Below, piece by piece: positions 1-10,454 of a stretch of DNA of 64,000 bases; the stretch's first letter is position 1, and every line of letters starts with the position of its first letter. The stretch spans positions 186,001 to 250,000 of the forward strand of contig BDDD01000923.1 in assembly GCA_001972305.1 (NCBI GenBank), in the 5' to 3' direction. The stretch is from Cephalotus follicularis (taxonomy: Eukaryota > Streptophyta > Magnoliopsida > Oxalidales > Cephalotaceae). Position numbers and translations under genes: made by a program. The notes beneath the pieces were generated by a model, which was not told where the DNA came from, did no database searches, and saw only the letters and a list, made by a program, of their open reading frames with translations.

Positions 1-4
1 GCAT

Positions 5-2977
5 GTGATAGCCGAGGAGGTGAGTAAGCTATTACAAGCGGGGTTCATCAGGGAAGTGCGCTATTCTGACTGGCTGGCGAAGTCGGTCCTAGTCAAGAAA
101 ACAAATGGCAAGTGGAGGATGTGCATTGACTTCACAGACCTCAACAAAGTTTGTCCTAATGATCACTTTCCTCTCCCCAAGATTGATCAGTTGGTAGATG
201 CGACCTCGGGGTACAGAATGTTAACCTTCTTGTATGCCTACTTGGGGTATAATCAAATCCCCATGTATGGGCCCGACCATAACAAGACATCCTTTATCAC
301 TGATAGATGCATGTACTATTACAAAGTCATGCCCTTTGGATTAAAGAATGTCAGGGCAACCTACCAACGGTTGGTCAACAAGATCTTTGAGCCTTAGATC
401 GAGAAAAACATGGAGGTTTATATTGACGACATGCTCGTCAAGACGCCAGCAAGGAGCCCCCATATTAAAGACTTGGAGGAAACTTTTGGGGTGTTAAGGA
501 GATATAAAATGAAGCTCAATCCCTCCAAGTGTACTTTTGGGGTCACCTCATGTAAGTTCCTCGGGTTCACGATCTCAAGCAGGGGAATAGAGGCCAACCC
601 GAAGAAAATTTCAGCAGTGCGGAGCATGAGGCCTCCTCAGACCATCAAGGATATACAGAAATTGAATGGAAGAATAGCAGCCCTGATCAGGTTTGTCTTG
701 AAGTCAACAAAGAAGTGTCTCCCTTTCTTTAAAGTGTTGAGAGATCCTAAGGGATTTTCTTGGTCAGAAGAATGTCAAGCAGCCTTCGACAAGTTGAAAG
801 AATACCTGGCTTCCTCTCCTCTGATATCAAAACCTAAGGACGGGGAGGACTTGTATTTGTACCTTGCGGCAACAACGGGCGTAGTGAGTGCAATGCTTGT
901 CAGGGAGGAGGAGAAAGTTCAAATACCAGTATATTATGTCAGCAAAGCCTTGAACGATGTTGAGGGGAGGTGTCCAGAGGTAGAAAAATTCGCCTATGCT
1001 CTGATCATAGCAGCAAGGAAGTTGAGGTCGTACTTCCAAGCCCATACTATCAAGGTCCTGTCCGACCAACCACTGAGACAAGTACTAGCAAAGCCAGACC
1101 TCTCGTAAAGGCTGATCAAGTGGTCGGTCGAATAAGCCGAATATGATGTAAAGATTGAAGCTAGACCGGCAATAAAATCATAATTCTTGATAGATTTTGT
1201 AGGAGATCATACACTTACGGAATGTATGGAAGAAGACACCTCTGAAGAAGAGAAGGGGTTATGGAAGTTGTCCGTAGATGGCTCATCATGCGTCTTCGAC
1301 AGTGGAGCAGGATTGGTGTTGACAAGTCCAGATGGGTGGACCATAGAGTATGCTATGAGGTTTGGATTCAAGGCCACAAACAATGAAGCCGAGTGGGAAG
1401 CTCTCATTGCCGGGCTGACAATAGCGAAGCACTTGGAGGTTCAAAAAATAGAAACTTCCAGTGATTCTCAGCTAGTAGTTGGTTTGGCGAGTGGTGAGTA
1501 TGAAGCCAGAGAAGATTCCATGGCTAAATACTTAGCATACTTTCAGAGTTTAAGGTCAGCCTTCCAAAAGATTAGAGTCTTGAATGTGCCTAGAGCAGAA
1601 AATACCCGAGCAAACCAGTTGTCCAAGTTAGCAACAGCGGAGGAGTTGCAGGGAACTAAAACAGTGCTGATGGACTACCTGGATAGGCCCACCATCTCGG
1701 GAGCAGACGTGATGGACATAGATGCACCACAGGAGCTGAACTAGATGACTCTATTCATCAATTGGCCGAGGAACGGGATTCTACCCGAGGACCCCGTTGA
1801 AGCAAGAAAACTGGTGTACAGAGCAAACAAATACCAGCTCCGAGAAGGGATCCTCTACAAAAGGTCTTTCTCCTATCCTTTACTGAGGTGTATGACTCCC
1901 CTAGAGGCCGATTATGCTCTAAGAGAAGTCCATGAAGGAGTCTATGACAATCACACGGGGGGCAGAACATTGTCTCACAAATTATTGAGGCAAGGCAATT
2001 TCTGGCCTACCATGCACCAGGATGCCATAGACTTCGTGAGGAAGTGCGATAGATGTCAGAGGTACGCCAATATAAGCAGGAGGCCCTCATAACCCCTGAC
2101 ATCCATCACGGCCCTATGGCCCTTTGCACAGTGGGGGATGGACTTCGTTGGACCATTACTAGTGGCAACTCGGCAGAGGAAGTTTCTCATTGTGGCAGTG
2201 GACTACTTCACCAAGTGGGTAGAAACTAAACCCCTGGCCACAATCACAGAGAAGAACACGGAGAGCTTCGTATGGAAATCGATCATCTGCAGATTTGGAG
2301 TCCCGAGAGTAATAGTCTCAGATAATGGGAATCAGTTCGATTGTCAGGCTTTCCATTATTTTTGCAAGGAATGAAGAATAGAGCATAGGTTAGCCTCAGT
2401 AGCCTACCCCCAGAGGAATGGTCAAGCTGAGGTGATCAACAGAGAAATCATTTCGGGTTTGAAGAAGCGCCTTGAGAATAGCAAGGGAAGATGGACAGAG
2501 GAGCTACCAAGTGTATTATGGGCCTATAGAACCACTCATCGGACCACAACTGGAGAGTCCCCATACAGCCTTTGTTTTGGAGTTGAAGCTATGATACCGG
2601 TGGAAATTGGTGTACAGACATTAAGAGTTGTACATTTCAGCGAAGAAAATAACGAAGAAGGGCTAAGGACCCTCCTCGAATTAGTGGAAGAGCTCAGAGA
2701 CAAGGCATTTATCCAAGTTGCAGCATACCAACAGAGGGTGGGCTATTACTACAACAAAAGGGTACACCCCCAACCACTAAGAGAAGGAGACCTAGTCCTA
2801 CGTAACTCAGCCATTGCAGATCCAACCGGTACTAGAGGAAAGCTAGCCCCTAATTGGGAATGACCATACAAGGTGAAGAGTGTGCTCCGCCCAGGAAGAT
2901 TCAAACTTGAAACTCTGGAGGGCAGGGAGATTCCTAGAGCTTAAAATGCTGAACATCTGAGGAAGTACTACCAGTGA
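5..2977 (+). pseudogene. Tat pol remnant of element A (RT, RNase H, aRNase H, integrase)
   Basis: Reverse transcriptase is recognisable from the start of the window: WRMCIDFTDLNK near 113-150, and the catalytic YIDDML near 419-436. The ordinary RNase H follows to about 1108. A second RNase H of archaeal type lies at about 1250-1640 (VDGSS, NNEAEWEAL, SSDSQLVVG), which is the known hallmark of the Tat lineage. The integrase zinc-binding part (HEGVYDNHTGG, CDRCQR) lies near 1930-2060, the integrase core (WGMDFVGP, DNGNQFD) near 2130-2350, and its C-terminal part runs to about 2970. It is broken, and the domain order is normal for gypsy elements. It is read as a fossil, not a working gene. Confidence 0.9.
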
Positions 2978-4012
2978 TTCTTTATAAGATGTACAAATTC
3001 AAAGATGTCAATAAGATTGAATTTTTTCTCAAAAAATGTGTACAAAGATCATAGTTCCAAGTTTGCAAGGGACCGGAAGCTCAATGTTCATATCCTTAAA
3101 CCCCTGAACAGCCGCTGGTCAACTCCCTCAACCATAAAGCTTTAATATAGGTGTGCCTGACCATGATCCCAATGGAGTATTTCAAGCAGACCTAGGTCTC
3201 AATTCAACAAAGCCTCCCGCCAGAGAAGCACAAAATATTCCCCATGAGGAGTACTAAAGACTCCCCACGATGAGCACTAAAGACTCCCCCGGAGGAGCAC
3301 TAAGGATTCCCCCTGATGAGCACTAAGGATTCCCCCCGAGGAGCACCTAAGACTACACACACAAAAAAGGCTTCTAAGGAAGCAATAAGACTCCCAAGGG
3401 AGCACACTCTAGTCAGTGTTTCAATGCTCGACCACAACCATATCATGTTTTGAGAGGCGAATCCATGAGAACTCGCAACGATCAAGTTCGTTGGACTAAG
3501 TACTTTGAAATAAGTGTCCCTACATGGACTGCAAGCTCAAACGACCTGGTTTAGAATATAACGGACCAGACGAGACCCTGCTCAACAAACCCATAAGAAC
3601 TTACCCGAGCAGACCTGCAACTTGGTCTATGAACACAACAGAACTCGTAAAGACTAAGTCTTATTATCTAAGCGCCTTGGAAATAAGGTGTCCTAAGGGG
3701 ACTACAGAGCTTGGGTAATTAGGCCTGAAAATTGTAAGGCCAAAACATAAAGTCTATGAAATAGACTAAGTTAAAGTCCCAAAGGGGAACAATGATGCTC
3801 AATTGAAGCTCAGGTTCTGTTACTTACGTTGTTATCCTAAGGGATTTGTGAGTATTAGTTAAAGCCTGAGCATTCAAATCAGAAAATAAAAGACACCCGA
3901 GATGAAAAAAGCTTTGTATTTCATTCATCAAAAGAAAATTACATTATAAAAGAAAGAAAAAAGTACAAGGCAAAGAAAAAGAAAAAAGAAAGCTACTCTA
4001 GTTTTCATCCCC
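2978..4012. other. Non-coding stretch between pol and the antisense gene of element A
   Basis: No gene is supported here. The sequence aligns by eye with 52123-53250 in element C and 31645-32244 in element B, with phrases on nucleotide changes such as GAATCCATGAGAACTCGCAA recurring in each. It begins with the post-pol sequence and holds a short tandem repeat at 3238-3352. It lies between the convergent ends of pol and the antisense gene, so both transcripts would be expected to end in or near it. No clear terminator can be read. Confidence 0.6.
3238..3352. repeat. Short tandem repeat, about 26-bp units
   Basis: About five imperfect units of the form GAGGAGCACTAAGGATTCCCC lie head to tail. 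One or two related units occur at the matching place in element C (about 52450-52500) and element B (about 31665-31720). This is therefore a family feature that has expanded most in this copy. Confidence 0.75.
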
Positions 4013-6702
4013 TTAAGGGATGTCATGTACAATAGGGGGAGGTGGTGGAGCATCTTCTTCTGTCGGAGGAGGCGGTGGAGGATCCTCGACTCTTTGGTCA
4101 GTTGGAAGAGGTGGAGGATCCTCACCCATAGGCTCGAGATGGAGATCCTCTATCACCAGCGTAGGAGGGTCCACAGCCACGCTCTCAGGAGTAGGATCCT
4201 CGGCATCAATGCGAGAGACAGGATCCACGTCCAAAGGCCCAAGGGTGGTCTCCTCGGTAGGGGCAGTGAAGGGAACCATATCACGACCATTGGACGACCA
4301 CCCCAGTTCCTGGGCATCACTCTGCTCCTCGTTAAAGGCTCGAAAAGCTTTCTCCTTGGCATCGTCAACTCCATCAGGAAAGAAGTCATATTCAGCCACC
4401 GAAGGCCCACAAATAATGGACTCCAACAGAATCTCAGGATGATATTTGACCATGTTTCGACAGGAATAAAATCCCGGACGAAAAAGGACCGAATACTTCC
4501 TGAGGAGCTCCTTGTTGAAATCCTCAGAGGCCTTGAAATTGTCTACGACATTGGTTATAGCATCCTGAAACTCCGTTGAAGCTCTGAAGTTCTCCATGGC
4601 CCTATCCTGAACATCTCGAAACTCCAAGCCTTGAAGTCAAGGATGGGTCTCTCCACAGCAACACTGGTTCGAGCATCTGCGAGTTCTTGGAGCTTCTCTA
4701 GTTTATCATTGTAAGCCTTCAGCTTTTCATTGAGGGTGATGCCCATGTTGACTGCTGTCAGCCTCAGCTTTTTCTCCCTCGTTAGATCTTGGAGGGCTTT
4801 ATCTCTCTCGGCAGTGATATGTTCCTGGACCCTAATCACATCCTCGAGTTGAGCCCGTAACACGTCCTACGACCTCTTGAGTTTGGCGTTTTCAGCCCCA
4901 ATTTGCTCAAGCATGGCGCTCTCCTGATCAGTCATCTCCATCAAGAGCTGGGCATCCACCATGCCCTAAAAAAAGGAATACAAGGTTAATGGGAAGTTGA
5001 AGGTTCACGGATAGCGAAAGGTTAGAAAAATATTACTAACCCTGAAGAAACTTTGGAAGAGGTGAGTCCAGAGGTGGCAAGTGTCCCACTCCTCCCTCAC
5101 TTCCAACTCATGGGGAAAGAGACCCGCCTTGCCCAGTGCAACGGTGACCCCTGGCGTCTTCAAGCTCACCCTTGACCTGCCAAGTCCTTTGAGAATCTTG
5201 CTGACCTTCTCCATCTCCCGGGAAGGATATGTGAGGGCAGGTTCTTGGGAACCCTCCTCATCTGATTTGTCCAGAGGCGCATCTCCCTCCTCTGTCCTCT
5301 GCCTCATCGACGGGTGAACAAGTTCGTCAGCAGTAGGCCGTTTACCCCGGGCAATCTCGGCCCTTGTCTCCAAAGTTCTTGCCTCCACAGTCACATTGGT
5401 CCTTGCCTCCTCGGTAACCCTGACCTGAACCTCCTCGGCCACCTCAGCCCTGGCCCTTGCATCCTCGGCACTTTTTCGAGCACGCTCCTCGGCCCTGGCC
5501 TTATCAGCAGCCACCTTGGCTGCCCCTTTTTGCGCCCCGGCAGTGGTTTTCTCGAGGGCCTTCTTTCTCTCAAGGGCCTTTTCTTCCTGAGGGCCTCTTG
5601 CCTCTGTTCCTCAGGATTCACCACCCTGACTTTCTCCCGGGCAGCCCTGACAACGTCCATGGTCGATTCTTGATTTGTCATCTCTGCAGGAGATAGCAAA
5701 GAAGTGGTTAGTAACACATCAAGAACAAATAATGAAGCAAAAATAAATACAAGACTCTAGAGGAAAGCAAAGTACGACTCTCCCCTTCAATGGTATCCGA
5801 GGATGCAAGTTCACCTCGGATATCCTGGTCTCTTCCTCTCTCAACCCCCATGGGAACCTCCTCTGCATCCAATTCCAGGCTAACCCTACTGCCCGGGGAC
5901 ATGCTTAGCTCAAGACTCCGCAAGCGGTCCTCAAACACCACCACAACCACTTCCTCGGACGCCAGAGTAGAAAGTCTCCCCAGGTCGGCCTTTTCTTTCC
6001 TGGTAAAAAACGTCATCTGGTTAAGACGCACGGTATCCACGGTGTTGTTCCACGAGCATGGTGTGAAACCGGGGAGATTCTTTACCATAAAGTATTTCTC
6101 CCTCCAGCTTTGACGGTCTTGGTGTTCTCCGCCAGCAGCTTGTTGCGTCCCACGCGAGATTTGAAGTAGAAGCCGCGCTTCTTAGGAGAGGCATTCAAGA
6201 TGTGGAATTCCTTAAACAACCCCATGGTGGCTGTCACCCCCGCCTCGAGGCACATCACTAGGAAGCCAATAATGAATCCCCAAGACTGGGCTTGTAGCAT
6301 AGAAGGGTGGATCTGGTAGTGTCTGAGGATGGTGATGGCAAAAGGATGTAGAGGAAGCCTCAACCCGTGCTCCAGAGCGTCTTGGAAGACCACAAAATAG
6401 CCATGTCTGCTCTCTGTAATTGTCCAGGGATCTGTTGGGATCTCAAGGTCCAGGCTGCCAGGGATGGAGTAATCTTTGACTAACTCAGCCAGCTTCTTCA
6501 AGCGTATTTTGGTCTGGTCAAAGTGGGTCCTAAAGATTTGGACCCCAGCCTTTGTCGCTGCGACATTAGGAGCCCCGACAGCCGAAGCCTCCATCTCCAC
6601 CTCCATATTGAGGGGACGCTCAGCAATGGTGACCCCCACGGATGCTCGGGCTACGTCTTCGGGACATTTGATAATCCTTCTGGTTTGTTTAGTCCTGGCC
6701 AT
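4013..6702 (-). pseudogene. Antisense gene of element A, Met-ARTKQT start, gypsy-type transposon domain
   Basis: Coding blocks on the minus strand run from 6702 down to about 4013, opposite to pol. The protein starts MARTKQTRR, like the histone H3 tail. An N-terminal domain follows (near 6450-6150: GYFVVFQDALEHGLRLPLHPF, read as its first 20 residues only, then HPSMLQAQSWGFIIGFLV). It resembles the plant 'putative gypsy type transposon' family (PF04195-like, recalled and not searched). A charged Ala/Glu/Arg-rich region that looks like a coiled coil lies near 5500-5200. A C-terminal block holds PGFYSCRNMVKYHPE near 4480-4430, and a Pro-rich tail ends it. A 75-bp intron-like segment (4966-5040, GT...AG on the minus strand) matches ones in elements B and C. 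Known Tat elements can carry antisense ORFs in this position, but their function is unknown to me. It is broken at a few places. Confidence 0.75.
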
Positions 6703-6930
6703 GGCTTCTCAGAGAGAGAGGAAGATGAGGATACAGTGGACATGTGAAACTTTGGGGAACTCAAACAAAAAATAATAACAAGCTGAAGAAATTTAATCAC
6801 CTGAGAGCTTGAGCGAAGAGGAAAACGAAGAAGTTAAGCTTGAAGATTAGGAAAGCAAGAGACTCACAGAGATCTAGGGTTTTTGGGAAAGCAAGAAAGC
6901 GTAAAGATTTTCCTCCCAAGAGAGAGGGGG

Positions 6931-6941
6931 TATTTAAAAAA
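6931..6941 (-). promoter_or_regulatory. TATA-like box of the antisense gene, element A
   Basis: On the minus strand this reads TTTTTAAATA, about 230 bp before the Met-ARTKQT start. Elements B and C have TTTAAAAGGC and TATAAAAGGC at the matching place. A likely splice donor (GTGATT, from about 6800) and a pyrimidine-rich run ending shortly before the ATG suggest an intron in the leader. This is the weakest of the three boxes. Confidence 0.45.
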
Positions 6942-7280
6942 CCTAGGGCTGCATCCAGGCCTTAGATTTCTTTTGATTTCAACGGTGGAGATTCCCCTGT
7001 CAAACCAGGTAGGGAAACGAAGGGGTTGTGCGTGGGCGCCGAAGCGTCAGGCGTGCAAAACCCTTCAACTTCGACGCAATGATGAGCATTAATTCAAAAA
7101 ATAATAAATAGAGGGAATGTTTGTCTTGTAGCGATTAATGACCAACATGGGCTAGGTTGTCAGGCCCAATGAAAGATCAGGCCCTCCTCATCCATGGACA
7201 ACAAACCCCAACCTTGGAGCCAAGCCATATATGCTCCCCATCCTCTGGCAAGCCCAAAGAATGGAGACCAGGGGGGCATA

Positions 7281-7778
7281 TGATACGGTAAAAATTCTGC
7301 TAAAAAGAATAGGGTCACGTGTCCTCAGGTCATGAGGACAGGTGTCCATTAGAGCCACTGACACGTGGGCAGACGTTACTAATTCACAGCATAGCACATA
7401 ATGGCCAGTTAGCACAAAATCCGGTGGAGATCAGGGAAATGTCCGTGATCCTCGGACATTTCCTTAGGGGATACACATCAACTCTGAAATCCATGCTCAA
7501 CGGTTACATTCCAAGGTTATAAATACTAGAATCAACGACATTAACCAGGTCAGCCATTTTTACATTATAAAGAACCTTGAATTCTTTGTGCAGTGTCTAA
7601 CTTAAGCATCGGAGTGTCCCCGGAAGTTCAACCTCCTGGACCTACAACCCGTTTGTTCGCTTGTGCAGGGACTATAATCACCATCAAATCTTCTTCTCGG
7701 GCATATTTCAGCGTTTCCTCCAACAAATCAAAGTCCTCCACGTGGGATACTGTTGAGGAAATGATTTTTGCATCAACA
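7281..7778 (+). repeat. 3' LTR of element A
   Basis: The LTR begins TGATACGG right after a polypurine tract (CCAGGGGGGCATA, 7268-7280) and ends GCATCAACA, giving 498 bp with TG...CA ends. The family is fixed by phrases shared with the LTRs of element C: AAATCCGGTGGAGA, TTTCCTTAGGGGA, CATCGGAGTGTCCC and TATAAATAC. The 3' flank begins ATGGT. The LTR holds no gene. Confidence 0.9.
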
Positions 7779-8298
7779 ATGGTGGATAACAATTTAGACA
7801 AAATTACATTTCAAATTAACAGACATTTATTATCACTAACTTAACCTGAGTTGATTTATCACTTAAACCCAAGTCTTTAACCCTATTCATAAATTAATTT
7901 GAGATTTAATATGAATGAGAGAAACAGAGATGAACAAGAGAGAAATAGTGATAGAAGAGAGATGTGAGAGGATGAGATGAAAGGGGGTTACCTACCTGAA
8001 ATGTAGTAGTTGTCATCAACAAAATATCAGAAAAGATCCAGCAATAGGAGAGAGTATTTTAACGTTTATTTATAAATATTATAATAATGAGGTATATAAA
8101 AATCAAATTATAAAAGAAAAAATGAAAGAGGGTAATATAACAATTATAAAATTATACTAACAGAAATAATAACGGTAACTTAACAGGAATGATATTGTTG
8201 TCTCATTTTTGAAACGTCAGGTGTTAAAAGTGTGATTTTGAAATTTCAGGTGCTAAAACGTTCTCTACTCTAAACCACAAAGGTTTATGAATAATGCT
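7779..8298. other. AT-rich intergenic DNA, no gene seen
   Basis: This stretch follows element A. It has no coding signal and no repeat that I could identify. Confidence 0.6.
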
Positions 8299-8592
8299 AA
8301 GAGAGTGTCCAAGGTCACTATTTTCTATAAGTTAACCCTGAATTTATATTTTTCAAATCTAATCGTTAAATATGATATACTATTTTTGTAGATCATGCAT
8401 ATCAATTTTTAAGTCATTCAGATATCTATAAGTGTGTTTTTAAATAAACAGATTTTTTAGAATATATGTAAAAATTATATAACGATCGAATTTGTTACGT
8501 GTAACCGAATGAATTAAAAATTGAGAGATTATATTTGAAAAATATAAATATGAGATTGATTCATGAAAGAGTATAACCTTAAATACTCTCTT
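8299..8592. mobile_element. Foldback MITE, long imperfect terminal inverted repeats
   Basis: The left arm starts AAGAGAGTGTCCAAGG and the right arm, read in reverse complement, starts AAGAGAGTATTTAAGG. Further in, both arms carry ATTTATATTTTTCAAAT followed by TAATC. The arms are about 65 bp each in a 294-bp AT-rich element with no coding sequence. The target duplication is unclear, so the superfamily is not assigned. It lies about 490 bp before the XXT5-like start codon. Confidence 0.65.
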
Positions 8593-8996
8593 TTGAAGAC
8601 TAACCTTAACCCAACTCAAGTTTTATTAATATTTTACCCAAATAATAAACATAGTGTGTCGGCCCGGGGTGGGTATGTTAAAAAATTTGGGATTTCCTCT
8701 CGTCTCGTATGCTATTTGTCGCACTGCCTCCAATCCATGTTTACAATTTAATACAACAAACAAATAAATAAAATCCGCTAAGTTATAACAGCACAGGACG
8801 GTGATTGGTTAGGACACATGCTTGTCTCCACTCACTCTGCCTTAACTCTCACCATGAACAACGTCCACACCACCGCCACTCTCTAGGTTTTTTTTTTTAA
8901 TTTCCACGCTCGCTTCCATTTTTAAACCATTTCAATCAAAGTCAATATCTTTACCAGGCCATGAATGATCTCCTTGTAATTAAAAATTATAACTTC
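8593..8996. other. Upstream region of the XXT5-like gene
   Basis: This is about 400 bp of AT-rich DNA with no ORF worth calling. An inverted CCAAT-type motif (GATTGGTTA, near 8801) lies about 200 bp before the TATA-like box. Confidence 0.5.
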
Positions 8997-9004
8997 ATAT
9001 AAAG
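8997..9004 (+). promoter_or_regulatory. TATA-like box of the XXT5-like gene
   Basis: ATATAAAG lies about 77 bp before the start codon. A pyrimidine-rich stretch near 9027-9042 (ACCTCTCTCTACAACACTC) is a plausible transcription start. The leader then contains a (GA)n run at about 9047-9068, which is common in plant 5' leaders. Confidence 0.55.
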
Positions 9005-9046
9005 ATTACATAGAAAAGCTTAGACCTCTCTCTACAACACTCTAGA

Positions 9047-9068
9047 GAGGGAGAGAGAGAGAGAGAGA
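9047..9068 (+). repeat. (GA)n microsatellite in the 5' leader
   Basis: A run of GAGAGA units ends about 12 bp before the ATG at 9081. GA repeats near plant start sites can bind BBR/BPC factors. Any such role here is inference. Confidence 0.7.
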
Positions 9069-9080
9069 CCAAAAGGCAAA

Positions 9081-10454
9081 ATGGGCCAAGAGTCGTTAGC
9101 AGCCCAGAAGAGAACCACCAGCGGTGCTGCCGTTACACTGCCGACAACCACAGCCAACGGCGGCGCCAGGGGTCGTACACTCTCCACCTCCGTCCCCCGT
9201 GGCAGACAGATCCACAAGACCTTTAACAACATCAAGATCACAATCCTCTGCGGCTTCGTCACCATCCTCGTCCTCCGCGGCACCATCGGCGTCGGCAACC
9301 TCGGCAGCTCCGACGCCGATGCCGTCAACCAAAATCTCGTCGAAGAGACCAACCGGATCCTTGCAGAGATCAGATCCGATTCCGACCCCGACGATCCCAC
9401 CGAACCCGAGATCAGCAACCCCAACATCACCTACACCCTCGGCCCCAAAGTATCCAACTGGGACCGCGACCGCAAGGTATGGCTCAATAACAACCCTGAA
9501 TTCCCTAACTTCGTTAATGGCAAAGCTAGGATCTTGCTTGTTACCGGGTCACCGCCCAACCCGTGTGACAACCCGATTGGGGACCATTATTTGTTGAAGT
9601 CTGTAAAGAATAAGATTGATTATTGTAGGTTACATGGGATTGAAATTGTTTATAATATGGCTCATTTGGATAAGGAGCTTGCCGGGTATTGGGCCAAATT
9701 GCCGCTGATTAGGCGTTTGATGCTGTCACACCCTGAGGTTGAGTGGATTTGGTGGATGGATAGTGATGCATTGTTTACTGATATGGTGTTTGAGATTCCG
9801 TTATCCAAGTATGATGGCTATAATTTGGTTGTTCATGGGTACCCGGATTTGATGTTTAATCAGAAGTCGTGGATTGCGTTGAATACGGGTAGTTTCTTGT
9901 TTAGGAATTGTCAGTGGTCGTTGGATTTGCTCGATGCTTGGGCTCCGATGGGGCCCAAGGGTGCTGTTAGAGAGGAGGCCGGGAAGATTTTGACGGCCAA
10001 TTTGAAGGGGAGGCCGGCATTTGAGGCGGATGATCAGTCTGCTTTGATATATTTGTTGCTTTCACAGAAGGATCAGTGGATGGACAAAGTGTTTCTTGAG
10101 AATCAGTACTATTTGCATGGGTATTGGGCTGGTTTGGTTGATCGGTATGAGGAGATGGTTGAGAAGTATCATCCGGGGCTGGGAGATGAGAGGTGGCCAT
10201 TTGTGACTCATTTTGTTGGTTGCAAGCCTTGTGGTAGCTATGGAGACTACCCTGTCGAGAGGTGCTTGAGCAGCATGGAACGGGCTTTCAATTTTGCCGA
10301 TAATCAGGTGCTTAAGCTGTATGGGTTTGGTCATAGAGGCTTGTTGAGCCCCAAGATCAAGAGGATCAGAAATGAGACGGTTACTCCTTTGCAATTTGTT
10401 GACAAGTTTGATATTCGTCGTTCAGTGCATGAGAACAGTGGTACACAGAGCTAG
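9081..10454 (+). CDS. XXT5: Xyloglucan 6-xylosyltransferase, XXT5-like (GT34)
   Basis: This is a complete single-exon gene of 457 residues. Enzymes of this family move xylose from UDP-xylose to the glucan backbone of xyloglucan in the Golgi, for the primary cell wall. The protein is a type II membrane protein: a Ser/Thr- and Gly-rich cytosolic tail (1-50), one membrane anchor (about 51-70, IKITILCGFVTILVLRGTIG), a variable stem, and the GT34 domain from about 148 to 400. The DSD metal and sugar-nucleotide motif is at 227-229 within WWMDSDALF. Other family blocks are GDHYLLKSVKNKIDYC, LNTGSFL, FEADDQSA and THFVGCKPCG. There is a possible N-glycosylation site at N115. The MGQ start, the KTFNNIKITILCGFV anchor and the length match my memory of Arabidopsis XXT5 better than XXT1 or XXT2. 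Its codons are GC-rich at the 5' end, unlike its AT-rich surroundings. No defect is seen. Confidence 0.93.
   Translation: MGQESLAAQKRTTSGAAVTLPTTTANGGARGRTLSTSVPRGRQIHKTFNNIKITILCGFVTILVLRGTIGVGNLGSSDADAVNQNLVEETNRILAEIRSDSDPDDPTEPEISNPNITYTLGPKVSNWDRDRKVWLNNNPEFPNFVNGKARILLVTGSPPNPCDNPIGDHYLLKSVKNKIDYCRLHGIEIVYNMAHLDKELAGYWAKLPLIRRLMLSHPEVEWIWWMDSDALFTDMVFEIPLSKYDGYNLVVHGYPDLMFNQKSWIALNTGSFLFRNCQWSLDLLDAWAPMGPKGAVREEAGKILTANLKGRPAFEADDQSALIYLLLSQKDQWMDKVFLENQYYLHGYWAGLVDRYEEMVEKYHPGLGDERWPFVTHFVGCKPCGSYGDYPVERCLSSMERAFNFADNQVLKLYGFGHRGLLSPKIKRIRNETVTPLQFVDKFDIRRSVHENSGTQS

Larger units (their letters stand above)
1..7778 (+). mobile_element. Ty3/gypsy Tat-type element A, 3' part
   Basis: This is the right-hand part of an LTR retrotransposon that begins before the window. 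From left to right it has pol (reverse transcriptase, RNase H, second RNase H, integrase), about 1 kb of non-coding DNA, an antisense gene, a polypurine tract and the 3' LTR. The Tat assignment rests on a second, archaeal-type RNase H after the pol RNase H, no chromodomain visible after integrase, and the antisense gene between pol and the LTR. Elements B and C in this window share the layout. It is broken in pol at about half a dozen places. No age can be given because the 5' LTR is outside the window. Confidence 0.9.

Noticed and set aside
4020-4579. Plus-strand Gly/Ser-rich and Arg-rich ORFs
   Set aside because: They mirror the Pro/Glu-rich tail of the antisense gene on the minus strand.
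6676-6702. A histone H3 gene fragment
   Set aside because: Only the first eight or nine residues match H3. The rest of the protein is a gypsy-transposon-type domain with coiled coils, and the same layout recurs in three elements.
9032-10394. Minus-strand and alternative-frame ORFs over the XXT5-like gene
   Set aside because: They are low-complexity shadows of a clear GT34 gene on the plus strand.
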